Source: Loktanella fryxellensis
GTDB lineage: Bacteria; Pseudomonadota; Alphaproteobacteria; Rhodobacterales; Rhodobacteraceae
Assembly (NCBI RefSeq): GCF_900110065.1
Contig: NZ_FOCI01000001.1
Coordinates: forward strand, 62,001-126,000
Length of the DNA: 64,000 nucleotides
Reading direction: 5' to 3'
Position 1 is the stretch's first letter, and each line of letters starts with the position of its first letter. A program made the position numbers and the translations under genes. The notes below the pieces were generated by a model, which did not search any database, had not been told where the DNA came from, and worked only from the letters and a program-made list of their open reading frames with translations. This document shows positions 16,975-25,710 of this stretch, in pieces.

Positions 16975-17658
16975 ATGTTAAAATTTACCCCAATCCTGCT
17001 GGCGCTCGCCTATGGCTTCGCGATCTACCACTTTTCGGCGTTGCGGACGCGACAGGAACTGGATGCCGCCTCGACCGAGCTTGCGGACCCCGCACTGAAG
17101 GCGGTGATGGACCGCATGGCCCGCGCCCTCGATCTGGACCGCATCCGCGTCCACATCTACGAGGTGGCGATGGTCAACGGTCTGGCCGCCCCGGACGGTC
17201 GCATCTTCATCACGCGGGGGTTCTACGACCGCTACCGCGCGGGCGACGTGACGGCAGAGGAGATCGCAAGCGTCATCGCACACGAGCTGGGGCATGTGGC
17301 GCTGGGCCATTCGCGCCGCCGCATGACAGATTTCGCCGCCCAGAACGCCATGCGGACGGCGATCGCCATGGTGCTGTCGCGCATCCTGCCGGGGATCGGG
17401 CTGATGATCGGCAACGCGCTGATCGCGCTGCTGGCCGCGCGCCTGTCGCGCGCCGACGAGTTCGAGGCCGACGCCTATGCCAGCGCGCTGCTGATCAAGG
17501 CGGGGATCGGCACGGGGCCGCAGGTATCGCTGTTCACCAAGCTGGAGCGTCTGACCGGCGGCAAGGCGGGCAACGCGCCCGCCTGGCTGCTGAGCCACCC
17601 CAAGACGGATCTGCGCATCAAGGCGATCGCCGCCAACGATGCCCGCTGGCAGGGTTAA
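16975..17658 (+). CDS. M48 family metallopeptidase
   Basis: A 227-residue membrane-associated zinc protease. One N-terminal membrane segment (FTPILLALAYGFAIYHF) precedes the domain. The zinc motif is HELGHVALGH near residues 103-112, with the third ligand Glu in RADEFEADAYA near residue 162, and a hydrophobic stretch LPGIGLMIGNALIALLAA between them. Relatives such as HtpX act in membrane protein quality control; the substrate here is unknown. Its stop overlaps the stop of the convergent PIN gene in TTAA. Confidence 0.85.
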   Translation: MLKFTPILLALAYGFAIYHFSALRTRQELDAASTELADPALKAVMDRMARALDLDRIRVHIYEVAMVNGLAAPDGRIFITRGFYDRYRAGDVTAEEIASVIAHELGHVALGHSRRRMTDFAAQNAMRTAIAMVLSRILPGIGLMIGNALIALLAARLSRADEFEADAYASALLIKAGIGTGPQVSLFTKLERLTGGKAGNAPAWLLSHPKTDLRIKAIAANDARWQG

Positions 17659-18209
17659 TCCCCGAAGGCGGCCATCAACCGTTTGCCCAGTCGCGGCATC
17701 CGCGCCTTCTTCATCAGCGCACGGATCGTCCACGGCTGCGGCGACAGGCGGTTCGCCTCGGCCAGCGTGGCGCTGCAGATGCGCGCCACGACATCCGGTG
17801 CCTCGTCATGCAGTCGCAGCATGAAGCCGTCGGGATCGGCGCGAAAGAGCCCCTCCTCGGCCAGCAGGTTGCCGGGGAAGTCCTTGGCGTTCAGCGTGAG
17901 GATCGCATCGCAATGCCCCGCCACGGCGGCGGCGAGCACGTGGATGTCGTCCGCGTCAGGCAGCCAGAGGCGGCGCAGCAACCCGTCATCGGGCCGCACG
18001 CTGGCGCGGGGAAAGCGGGCGGTCAGCGCCGCGATCTCGCCACGGGCATAGACCTCCGCCTCCGGTCCCAGCTTCACCGTCGCACGCGCCCATTCCTCCA
18101 GCACGCGGGGCGACCAGCAGGGCTGGAACAGTCCTGCGGCGGCGGATTCCACCAGCACCTCGCGCATCACGGTGGGATAAAGGACGCAGGCGTCGAGCAG
18201 GACCTTCAT
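17655..18209 (-). CDS. PIN domain protein
   Basis: A 184-residue protein with a PIN ribonuclease fold. The acidic centre is visible: MKVLLDACVLYPT (first Asp), RVLEEWAR (Glu), PDADDIHVLAAA (Asp pair) and ILTLNAKDFP (final Asp). Many PIN proteins are toxins of VapBC pairs, but no antitoxin gene lies beside this one and it is longer than typical VapC. It starts 11 bases after rlmI on the same strand. RNA cleavage is likely by family; the target is unknown. Confidence 0.78.
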   Translation of the reverse strand: MKVLLDACVLYPTVMREVLVESAAAGLFQPCWSPRVLEEWARATVKLGPEAEVYARGEIAALTARFPRASVRPDDGLLRRLWLPDADDIHVLAAAVAGHCDAILTLNAKDFPGNLLAEEGLFRADPDGFMLRLHDEAPDVVARICSATLAEANRLSPQPWTIRALMKKARMPRLGKRLMAAFGD

Positions 18210-18220
18210 GGGCAAGCCCC

Positions 18221-19447
18221 TTACAGCCGGAACGTGACGACCTTCAGATACCCGCTCTCGGCCAAATGCGGCAGCAGGGGGTGGTCCGGCCCGGCAAAGC
18301 CCGTCTGGATCACCTGTGACCGCCGCCCGGCGCGCCCGATGCCACGTGCAGAGGCGTTGCGGAAGCGCGTCAGGTCTGCCGCATGGCTGCACGAGCACAG
18401 CATCAGGTAGCCATCCTCGGCCACCAGTCCCGCGGCCAAACGTGCCACACGCTCATAGGCGCGCAAGCCCGCCTCCAGCGAGGCTTTGCCGGGGGCAAAG
18501 GCGGGCGGATCGCAAACCACCAGATCGAAGGTGGCGCCCTCTGCGGCCAGCGCTTCCAGCACCTCGAACGCATCGCCGCGGCGGGTGGTGAAACGGTCGC
18601 CGACACCCATCGCGGCGGCCCCTTGGTCGGCCAGCGCCAGCGCAGGCTCCGACCCGTCCACGGCCAGCACGGACGCGGCACCGGCAGCGAGGGCCGCGAG
18701 GCCAAAGCCGCCTACGTGGCTGAACATGTCCAGCACGCGTGCGTCCTTCGCCAGCGTCGCGGCAAAGGCGTGGTTCGGGCGCTGGTCGAAGAACAGCCCC
18801 GTCTTCTGTCCGCCCATGACGTCGGCCATGTAGGTGGCCCCGTTCATCGGCACCGCGATGGGGGCCGTGGGGGCGGTGCCGCGGATAACGTCCGTCCGGT
18901 CGTCGAGGCCTTCCAGACTGCGGGCACGGCCGGTGCCGTTCAGGATCACCGTGGTCACGCCCGTGACCTGCACAAGCGCATCGGTCAGCGGCCCGATCAG
19001 CGCGTCGGCCCAGGCGGCGTTGGGCTGCACCACGGCCACGTCGCCGAAGCGGTCGATGACGACGCCGGGCAGGCCGTCCGCCTCTGCATGGACGAGGCGA
19101 TAGAACGGCTGGTCATAGATCCGCGCCCGGTGTGCCAGTGCCCGGGCCAACTTCGCCGCGAACCACGCGGTGTCGATCACCGCCTCGGGGTCGCGGTCGA
19201 TCATCCGGCAAATGATCTTGCTGACCGGGTTCACGGTCACGAGGCCGAGGGGGACGCGGTTGGCATCCTCCAGCACGGCGAGCGCGCCGGGGGTCAGACC
19301 CTTGGTGCGCCGGTCGGTGACCAGTTCGTTGGCATAGACCCAAGGATAGCCGTGCCGGATCGCGCGGGCATCGCCCTTGGGCATCAGGCGGACGACCGGA
19401 TAAGAGGCGGTGAGATCGGAGGCGGTGGGGTTTGGTTCAGTATTCAT
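18221..19447 (-). CDS. rlmI: 23S rRNA (cytosine) methyltransferase, RlmI-like
   Basis: A 408-residue class I SAM methyltransferase resembling RlmI (m5C1962 of 23S rRNA). The N-terminal PUA-like region (RAIRHGYPWVYANEL) is followed by the EEHUD domain and the SAM site VLDMFSHVGGFGLAALAAGA. Motif IV is LVVCDPPAFAPGK, and the catalytic Cys is in LMLCSCSHA. I start at the ATG at 19447; the frame stays open far upstream but runs antisense through edd. Divergent from edd. Confidence 0.85.
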   Translation of the reverse strand: MNTEPNPTASDLTASYPVVRLMPKGDARAIRHGYPWVYANELVTDRRTKGLTPGALAVLEDANRVPLGLVTVNPVSKIICRMIDRDPEAVIDTAWFAAKLARALAHRARIYDQPFYRLVHAEADGLPGVVIDRFGDVAVVQPNAAWADALIGPLTDALVQVTGVTTVILNGTGRARSLEGLDDRTDVIRGTAPTAPIAVPMNGATYMADVMGGQKTGLFFDQRPNHAFAATLAKDARVLDMFSHVGGFGLAALAAGAASVLAVDGSEPALALADQGAAAMGVGDRFTTRRGDAFEVLEALAAEGATFDLVVCDPPAFAPGKASLEAGLRAYERVARLAAGLVAEDGYLMLCSCSHAADLTRFRNASARGIGRAGRRSQVIQTGFAGPDHPLLPHLAESGYLKVVTFRL

Positions 19448-19512
19448 GCCCCCCCATACCGCGCCCACCGCCGCAAGGCCAGCGATCCCGCGCATCATGC
19501 GCCCCTGCGCGG

Positions 19513-19541
19513 TTGTTAGCGCTAACCGGATGTGGTAGTGG
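19513..19541 (+). promoter_or_regulatory. edd promoter with LacI-type operator
   Basis: GTTAGCGCTAAC at 19515-19526 is a perfect 12-base palindrome with the core TTAnCGnTAA typical of LacI-family operators. It overlaps a possible -35 (TTGTTA, 19513-19518) that is 17 bases from a weak -10 (TAGTGG, 19536-19541). The edd ATG is 48 bases downstream of the operator. A repressor is likely; the same core occurs before pdhA. Confidence 0.6.
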
Positions 19542-19573
19542 GGCTTGATCCCCCATACCGAAAGAGGCAGCCG

Positions 19574-21379
19574 ATGGCCCTGCATCCCAAGATCGCCGAA
19601 GTGACCGACCGCATCCGCGCCCGGTCCGAGGGGCCACGCCGGACCTACCTCGACACGATGGCGCGCGCGGCGGCGACGGGTCCGCGCCGGTCGCACCTGA
19701 CCTGCGGCAATCAGGCCCACGCCTATGCGGCGATGGAGGGGCAGAAGGACGCGCTGGTCGCGGACACCGCCCCGAACATCGGGATCATCACCGCCTACAA
19801 CGACATGCTGTCGGCGCATCAGCCGTTCGAGAGCTATCCCGCGCAGATCAAGGCCGCCGCCATCGCGTTCGGTGCCACGGCGCAGGTCGCGGGTGGCGTG
19901 CCCGCCATGTGCGACGGCGTCACGCAAGGCCAGACGGGGATGGAGCTGTCGCTGTTCAGCCGCGACGTGATCGCACTCGCCGCCGCCGTGGGCCTGTCGC
20001 ACAACACCTATGACGCAGCGATCCATCTGGGGGTCTGCGACAAGATCGTGCCGGGCCTCGTGATGGCCGCAGCCACGTTCGGCTACATCCCCGCGATCTT
20101 CGTGCCCGCAGGCCCGATGACCAGCGGTCTGCCCAACGACGAAAAGGCCCGAGTGCGCCAGCGCTTCGCCACCGGCGACGCCAGCCGGGCCGAACTCATG
20201 GCCGCCGAAATGGCGTCCTATCACGGGCCGGGCACCTGCACCTTCTATGGCACCGCCAACAGCAACCAGATGCTGATGGAGTTCATGGGACTGCACCTGC
20301 CGGGCGCATCATTCGTGAACCCGAACACGCCGCTGCGCGATGCGCTGACAGTGGCCGCGACCGAGCGCGCGGCGCAGATCACCGCGCTGGGCAATGAATA
20401 CACGCCGGTCAGCGACATTCTGGACGAACGCGCCTTCGTGAACGGGCTCGTGGGGCTGATGGCGACGGGCGGATCGACGAACCTCGTGATCCATCTGCCT
20501 GCGATGGCGCGGGCGGCGGGCATCATCCTCGATCTACAGGATTTCGCGGACCTGTCGGCGATCACACCGCTGATGGCCAAGGTCTATCCCAACGGTCTGG
20601 CCGACGTGAACCATTTCCATGCTGCGGGCGGCCTCGGTTACATGATCGGCGAATTGCTGAATGCGGGGCTGCTGCACGATGACGTGAAGACCGTCGCGGG
20701 CGACGGCCTCGACCTCTATACGCAGGAACCGCGGCTGGATGGCGGGCGGATCACCTACGTCAAGGGCAGCGGCGTCAGCCACAACGACAGGATCCTGCGC
20801 CCCGCCAGCGATCCCTTCCTGCACCACGGCGGCCTGCAGCAGCTGCAGGGCAACCTCGGGCGCGGCGTGATGAAGACATCCGCCGTGGCCGAAGAGCGTC
20901 ACATCGTCGAGGCCCCTGCCCGCATCTTTCACGATCAGGACGCGGTCAAGGCGGCCTTCAAGGCGGGCGAGTTCACCACCGACACGATCATCGTCGTCCG
21001 CTTTCAGGGGCCGCAGTCGAACGGGATGCCTGAACTGCACAGCCTGACGCCGACCCTTTCGGTGCTGCAGGACCGCGGGCTGAAGGTCGCCCTCGTCACC
21101 GACGGGCGCATGTCGGGCGCGTCGGGCAAGGTGCCATCCGCGATCCATGTCTGCCCGGAGGCCGCCGCCGGAGGCCCGATCGCCCGCATCCAGGATGGCG
21201 ACATCATCCGCCTCGATGCGGTCGCGGGCACCATCGACGTGCTCGGCGTGGACCTCGACAGCCGCACGGTGGCCACCGCCGACCTCAGCGGCAACGGCAC
21301 CGGCGTGGGGCGGGAGCTGTTCGCCATGTTCCGCCGCACCGTGGGTCAGGCGACAGAGGGTGCCGGCGTCGCGGTCTGA
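19574..21379 (+). CDS. edd: Phosphogluconate dehydratase
   Basis: A 601-residue IlvD/Edd-family dehydratase that converts 6-phosphogluconate to 2-keto-3-deoxy-6-phosphogluconate (KDPG), the first committed step of the Entner-Doudoroff pathway. Fe-S cluster cysteines are in [18 protein letters not shown] and [16 protein letters not shown], and the third in HLTCGNQ near residue 45. The C-terminal [20 protein letters not shown] is the substrate-binding end. I start at the ATG at 19574. Followed by eda, with a dispersed repeat between. Confidence 0.95.
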   Translation: MALHPKIAEVTDRIRARSEGPRRTYLDTMARAAATGPRRSHLTCGNQAHAYAAMEGQKDALVADTAPNIGIITAYNDMLSAHQPFESYPAQIKAAAIAFGATAQVAGGVPAMCDGVTQGQTGMELSLFSRDVIALAAAVGLSHNTYDAAIHLGVCDKIVPGLVMAAATFGYIPAIFVPAGPMTSGLPNDEKARVRQRFATGDASRAELMAAEMASYHGPGTCTFYGTANSNQMLMEFMGLHLPGASFVNPNTPLRDALTVAATERAAQITALGNEYTPVSDILDERAFVNGLVGLMATGGSTNLVIHLPAMARAAGIILDLQDFADLSAITPLMAKVYPNGLADVNHFHAAGGLGYMIGELLNAGLLHDDVKTVAGDGLDLYTQEPRLDGGRITYVKGSGVSHNDRILRPASDPFLHHGGLQQLQGNLGRGVMKTSAVAEERHIVEAPARIFHDQDAVKAAFKAGEFTTDTIIVVRFQGPQSNGMPELHSLTPTLSVLQDRGLKVALVTDGRMSGASGKVPSAIHVCPEAAAGGPIARIQDGDIIRLDAVAGTIDVLGVDLDSRTVATADLSGNGTGVGRELFAMFRRTVGQATEGAGVAV

Positions 21380-21390
21380 CCGCGGCCCCC

Positions 21391-21420
21391 TCGCTTTTTT
21401 TCAAATACTCCCGCCGGAGG
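21391..21420 (+). repeat. Dispersed intergenic element, copy 2
   Basis: TCGCTTTTTTTCAAATACTC followed by CCGCCGGAGG, 12 bases after the edd stop and before eda. It matches copy 3 (35286) except that GCC becomes TTC. The CCGCCGGAGG end may fold on itself. Confidence 0.65.
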
Positions 21421-21460
21421 CGCCTTTGCAGACGACCCGGCCCCTTACAGGATACCGACC

Positions 21461-22105
21461 ATGACCCCCGAACAAGCCTCTGCCCTGAACCGCGACCTGT
21501 GCCTGCTGGCGCCCGTGATCCCGGTGCTGGTCCTCGACGACGCGGGCCTTGCCGCAGACCTCGCGCGCGCCCTCGTCGCCGGTGGGCTGCCCGCGCTCGA
21601 GGTGACGCTGCGCACGCCCGCCGCCCTCGACGCGATCCGAGAGATGGCATCCGTCCCCGGCGGCGTCGTCGGCGCCGGCACCCTGCTGACATCGCAGGAC
21701 GTGGAGAATGCCAAGGCGGCGGGGGCGCAGTTCGGCGTCTCTCCCGGTGCGACGGACCGCATCCTGGATGCCTGCGAGGACAACGACCTGCCGCTGCTGC
21801 CCGGTGCCGCCACGGCGTCAGAGGCGATGCGCCTGCTGGAGCGCGGCTATACGGTCCAGAAATTCTTTCCCGCCGAGGCGAACGGCGGCGTGCCCGCGCT
21901 GAAGGCGATCGGCGCGCCGATCCCACAGGTCAGCTTCTGCCCCACCGGCGGCGTCACGCTGGCCAACGCGCCCGCCTATCTGGCGCTGTCCAACACGCTG
22001 TGCGTCGGCGGCAGCTGGGTCGCCCCGCGCGACGCGATGCTGGCGGGCGACTGGGCCGAGGTCGAGCGCCTGGCCCGCGAGGCGGCGGGGTTAGCGCGGA
22101 CCTGA
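21461..22105 (+). CDS. eda: KDPG aldolase
   Basis: A 214-residue class I aldolase splitting KDPG into pyruvate and glyceraldehyde-3-phosphate, completing the Entner-Doudoroff pathway begun by edd. The catalytic Glu is in ALEVTLRTP and the Schiff-base Lys in VQKFFPAEANGG near residue 138; the phosphate loop is FCPTGGVTLANA and LCVGGSW. Length and motifs are canonical. It lies 81 bases after edd, presumably co-transcribed. Confidence 0.95.
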   Translation: MTPEQASALNRDLCLLAPVIPVLVLDDAGLAADLARALVAGGLPALEVTLRTPAALDAIREMASVPGGVVGAGTLLTSQDVENAKAAGAQFGVSPGATDRILDACEDNDLPLLPGAATASEAMRLLERGYTVQKFFPAEANGGVPALKAIGAPIPQVSFCPTGGVTLANAPAYLALSNTLCVGGSWVAPRDAMLAGDWAEVERLAREAAGLART

Positions 22106-22125
22106 TTTTTATGGGGGGCGTCGTC

Positions 22126-22175
22126 GTGGGGGCCAGCCCCCACACCCCCGGGATATTTCTGACCAGAAGAAGGGG
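22126..22175. repeat. REP-like element between eda and glnE
   Basis: GTGGGGGC (22126-22133) and GCCCCCAC (22136-22143) form an 8-base-pair hairpin with a two-base loop, followed by CACCCCCGGGATATTTCTG and ACCAGAAGAAGG. The GGGATATTT...AGAAG tail resembles the reverse strand of the dispersed element (GGGAGTATTTGGCAAAAAG). It lies in a convergent gap, and there is no T-tract of the usual kind. Confidence 0.5.
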
Positions 22176-22203
22176 ACGGCGGCATTTGCGCCCGATCGCA
22201 GCG

Positions 22204-25008
22204 TCACCGCGGGCGGGCCAGTCTTGCGCTGATCGCCTGATCCGCGGCATGCGCCGTCTTGGCCATCTCGGCCTGAAGCGCGTCCATGTCCACGAACTCC
22301 GTCTCGCGCAGGATCATGCGGCGACCGCCTTCGCCCAACGCTTCCGGATCGAGGACGCCGCCGGTCAGCAGCCGTCCGGCGGTCTGAAGCCGCCAGAACA
22401 GGGCGGCGGCGCGGGTCAGGGCAGCGCCTTCGGTCTCTGACAGCCAACGGACTGCGACACCGGCGGCGATCTGGCCCGGCACGTCGTGCAGGGGCGATCC
22501 GGTGACGAGGGCCGCGGTCTGCGCGGCCAGTTCCACATCCATCAGCCGGCCCGGCCCCATCTTGGCGTCCCAGCCGCCTTGCGCGGGTTTCGCGTCGGCA
22601 AGCCGCGCGCGCATGTCCGCCACATCGGCGGCGACGCCGATGCCCTGCCCTTTTTGCCGCAGCAGGCTGCGCCGGAACGCCGCGAACCCGGACCGCAGGA
22701 CGGCGGGCCCCGCGATGGGCCGCGCGCGCGTCAGGGCGAGGTGTTCCCAGGTCCATGCCTCCTCTTGCTGGTAGTCGCGGAACGCGGACCAGGCGGTGGC
22801 GACAGGCCCCTGTTTGCCGGAGGGTCGCAGGCGCATGTCCACCGCATAAAGCCGCCCGTCCGCCATGGGTGCCGACAGCGCCGTGACCAGCGCCTGCGTC
22901 AGCCGCGCGTAGTAGCTGCGCACCGGCAGCGGGCGCGGGCCGTTGGAATTGCCCCAGATGTCGGCGTCGTAGATCACGATCAGGTCCACGTCGGACTGGG
23001 CATTCAGCCGCCCCGCCCCGAGCGAGCCCATGCCGATCACCGCAGCCCCCAGACCGGGGGGCGGGCCGTGACGGCGAGCGAAGTCGGCGATGACCACGGG
23101 CCAGATCGCCGCGATCACGGCCTCGGCCAGATCGGCGTATTGCGCACCGGCACCCGCGGCATCGGTCAGGCCGCGCAGGTGGTGCACCCCGATGCGGAAA
23201 TGCCATTCCCGCTGCCACCGGCGCAGGGCGTTCATCGCCCCCTCGTAATCGCCAGCGCCCTGCATGGCGTGGGTCGCCGCCAGCGTCAGCGCCGCCGCAC
23301 CCGGCCAGTCGACGAAGAAGTCGCCGCCGATCACCGCATCGAGCACGCCTGCGTTGCGCGACAGATACTGCGCCAGCGCCGGCGCCGTGGCGCAGATGTC
23401 CACGATCAGCCGCGTCAGGGCGGGGTTCGCCTCGAACAGCGCAAAAAGCTGCACGCCGGCGGGTAGCCCCGCAAGGAAGGCGTCGAAGGTGAGCAGCGCC
23501 TCGTCCGGTTTGGCGGCCTCGGCCAGTGCGGCCAGAAGGCCGGGCGCGAGCCTGCGGAAGGTCTGCGCGGCGCGGTCGGAGCGCAGGGCCGGATAGGTGG
23601 GCCAGCGGGCGGTGATGTCGCAGCCCCAGCCGGCGGGCAGGTCGGCGGCGGGCGCGGCGGGCGTCGTCGCCGCCTTGCCGGTGGGGGCGAAGAAGCCTTC
23701 GATCCGCTCGTGCACCTCGGTCAGGCAGGCGGTCAGGTCGGCGCGCAGGGCATCGTCGTCGCGGTCCATGAAGGCGGCAAGGCGAGCAAATCCCGCCGCG
23801 TCCTGCGGCAAGGCGTGGGTTTGCGCGTCGTTGATCATCTGCAGCCGGTGTTCCACCGTGCGGTGGGCCACGTAGTGATCGGTCAGGGTGGCGGCCAGGG
23901 GCGCCGGGATCCAGCCGCCCGCCGCCAGCCGCGAGAGCCCTTCCACCGTGCCGCGCACCCGCAGGTCCGGGTTGCGGCCACCGGCGATCAACTGATGGGT
24001 CTGGGTGAAGAACTCGATCTCGCGGATGCCGCCGCGGCCGAGTTTCATGTCGTGGCCCGGCAGGCGCAGCGGGCCGCCCAGCCCCTTGTGGTCGCGGATG
24101 CGCAGCCGCATGTCGTGGGCGTCCTGGATCGCCGCGTAGTCCAGATGCTTGCGCCAGACGAAGGGCCGCAACGTGTCGAGGAACCGCTGCCCCGCCGCGA
24201 TGTCGCCAGCACAGGGCGCGGCCTTGATGTAGGCGGCCCGTTCCCACGTGCGCCCGACGCTCTCGTAATATCGCTCTGCCGCGGTCATCGACAGGCAGAC
24301 GGGCATGACGGAGGCGTCGGGGCGCAGGCGCAGGTCGGTGCGAAAGACGTAACCCTCGCCTGTGTTGTCGGAGAGGAGCGCGCACATGCGACGTGTCACG
24401 CGCACGAAGGCGGCGCGGGCCGTCGCCGCGTCCTGCGGGGTGAAACGGTCGTCGTCGAAGAGGCAGATCAGGTCGATGTCGGAAGAGTAATTCAACTCTC
24501 CCGCACCCTGCTTGCCCATGGCGAGGACCACCATGCCGCCGGCGGTGGCCGCGTCGGCTGGGATCAGGCCGGGCAGCTTGTCACGGGCGATCTCTGCCGC
24601 CACGAGCGGCAGGATGCAGGCCTGCACGGCTGCGGCGGCGAGGTCGGTCAGAGCTTGGGTCACCGTGGCCAGCGGCCAGACGCCGCCCAGATCGCACAGG
24701 GCCGCCAGCAGGGCCACGCGGCGCTTGGCCTGTCGCAGGCCGGGGCCGAGGTCGGCGAAGGGGATCTGCGGGATGGCGGCGAGTGTCGCGGCCAGGGCCG
24801 CCTCGGGGTCGTCCACTGCGCCAGCCAGCCAGTCGCCTTCGCGCGCGATCAGCCCCGCGAGGTAGGGGCTGCACCCGGCGGTGCCCGATATCAGGTCGCG
24901 CAGGCCGCCCGCAGCCCACGGCACCTGTGCCACCGCATCGGCAGCCCTGCCCGGATCGAAGACGCGCGGGTGGCCGGTCATGCGGGTGCTCAGGGCGGTG
25001 ACGGTCAT
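22204..25008 (-). CDS. glnE: Bifunctional glutamine synthetase adenylyltransferase/deadenylase
   Basis: A 934-residue enzyme that adenylylates and deadenylylates glutamine synthetase in response to PII, controlling nitrogen assimilation. Two nucleotidyltransferase domains are evident: the N-terminal one with GAGELNYSSDIDLICLFD near residue 175, and the C-terminal one with GAGRLNAQSDVDLIVIYDAD near residue 660. HDMKLGRGGIREIEFFTQ belongs to the first domain. I start at the ATG at 25008; the frame stays open for another kilobase but that region is antisense to other genes. Divergent from ybaK. Confidence 0.95.
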   Translation of the reverse strand: MTVTALSTRMTGHPRVFDPGRAADAVAQVPWAAGGLRDLISGTAGCSPYLAGLIAREGDWLAGAVDDPEAALAATLAAIPQIPFADLGPGLRQAKRRVALLAALCDLGGVWPLATVTQALTDLAAAAVQACILPLVAAEIARDKLPGLIPADAATAGGMVVLAMGKQGAGELNYSSDIDLICLFDDDRFTPQDAATARAAFVRVTRRMCALLSDNTGEGYVFRTDLRLRPDASVMPVCLSMTAAERYYESVGRTWERAAYIKAAPCAGDIAAGQRFLDTLRPFVWRKHLDYAAIQDAHDMRLRIRDHKGLGGPLRLPGHDMKLGRGGIREIEFFTQTHQLIAGGRNPDLRVRGTVEGLSRLAAGGWIPAPLAATLTDHYVAHRTVEHRLQMINDAQTHALPQDAAGFARLAAFMDRDDDALRADLTACLTEVHERIEGFFAPTGKAATTPAAPAADLPAGWGCDITARWPTYPALRSDRAAQTFRRLAPGLLAALAEAAKPDEALLTFDAFLAGLPAGVQLFALFEANPALTRLIVDICATAPALAQYLSRNAGVLDAVIGGDFFVDWPGAAALTLAATHAMQGAGDYEGAMNALRRWQREWHFRIGVHHLRGLTDAAGAGAQYADLAEAVIAAIWPVVIADFARRHGPPPGLGAAVIGMGSLGAGRLNAQSDVDLIVIYDADIWGNSNGPRPLPVRSYYARLTQALVTALSAPMADGRLYAVDMRLRPSGKQGPVATAWSAFRDYQQEEAWTWEHLALTRARPIAGPAVLRSGFAAFRRSLLRQKGQGIGVAADVADMRARLADAKPAQGGWDAKMGPGRLMDVELAAQTAALVTGSPLHDVPGQIAAGVAVRWLSETEGAALTRAAALFWRLQTAGRLLTGGVLDPEALGEGGRRMILRETEFVDMDALQAEMAKTAHAADQAISARLARPR

Positions 25009-25086
25009 GGGTGCGGGGGCTTTCCGGGCGATCTGTCGGGATGATACGGTGACGTGCGTGACCAAAGGGTGGCGAAAGGACAGCCG

Positions 25087-25557
25087 ATGAGCAAGAGTTT
25101 GAAGCGCGTGAGCGACGCACTGGGCGCCGCGGGGTTGCAGATCATACCGGTCGAGATGGCGGACGGCACCCGCACGGCGGCGGATGCGGCGGCGGCGGTC
25201 GGCTGCGACATCGACCAGATCGCCAAATCCATCGTGCTGCAGGGGGCGACCAGCGGTCGGGTCGTGCTGTTCGTGACACCCGGAGGGCGGCAGGTCGATC
25301 TGGACCGGGCGGCGCAGCTGGCCGGAGAGCCGCTGGGCCGGGCCGACGCGGCGGCGGTGCGCGCGCAGACGGGGTTCGCCATCGGCGGGGTGTCGCCGGT
25401 GGGACATCTGACGCCCGTCACGACATTCTTCGACGCAGGACTGTCGGCATTCGCGGTGGTCTGGGCGGCGGCGGGCACGCCGCGCCACGTGTTCGCGATC
25501 GCACCCGACGATCTGGCGCGGATCAGCGGCGCGGTGGTGGCGGAGTTCGCTGGCTGA
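25087..25557 (+). CDS. YbaK/EbsC family aminoacyl-tRNA deacylase
   Basis: A 156-residue YbaK/ProX-family protein, which hydrolyses mischarged tRNAs in trans (for example Cys- or Ala-tRNA-Pro). The key Lys is in DQIAKSIVLQ near residue 45, and the conserved glycine loop is GFAIGGVSPVGHLTPV near residue 100. The first Met of SKSLKRV is at 25087. Which tRNA is corrected cannot be told. Confidence 0.85.
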   Translation: MSKSLKRVSDALGAAGLQIIPVEMADGTRTAADAAAAVGCDIDQIAKSIVLQGATSGRVVLFVTPGGRQVDLDRAAQLAGEPLGRADAAAVRAQTGFAIGGVSPVGHLTPVTTFFDAGLSAFAVVWAAAGTPRHVFAIAPDDLARISGAVVAEFAG

Positions 25558-25599
25558 CGAGGGGCACGGAACGGCGTGCGGCGCGGGTCCCGAAGCGCG

Positions 25600-25677
25600 A
25601 TGTGAAAAACATTCACATACCCTCTTGATGGCGTTGGGCGGCATCCACATATCGGTGATGTGAAACACGTTAACATC
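25600..25677 (+). promoter_or_regulatory. Twin 19-bp palindromes upstream of the DUF2852 gene
   Basis: Site 1 (25600-25618) is ATGTGAAAAACATTCACAT, a palindrome with 7-base arms. Site 2 (25658-25676) is ATGTGAAACACGTTAACAT. They match at 16 of 19 positions and are 58 bases apart. The second ends 34 bases before the ATG at 25711, close to the ribosome-binding site, so repression is likely. The half-site ATGTGA resembles a CRP/FNR-type half (TGTGA) but the spacing, seven bases, is one too long. Confidence 0.65.
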
Positions 25678-25710
25678 AACCCGAACCCCAAGCCCGACAG
25701 GAGCCTGCCC

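Noticed and set aside
17655-18209. The PIN gene as the toxin of a VapBC system
   Set aside because: No antitoxin-sized gene lies next to it; upstream is rlmI and downstream is a convergent protease. The protein is also longer than VapC.
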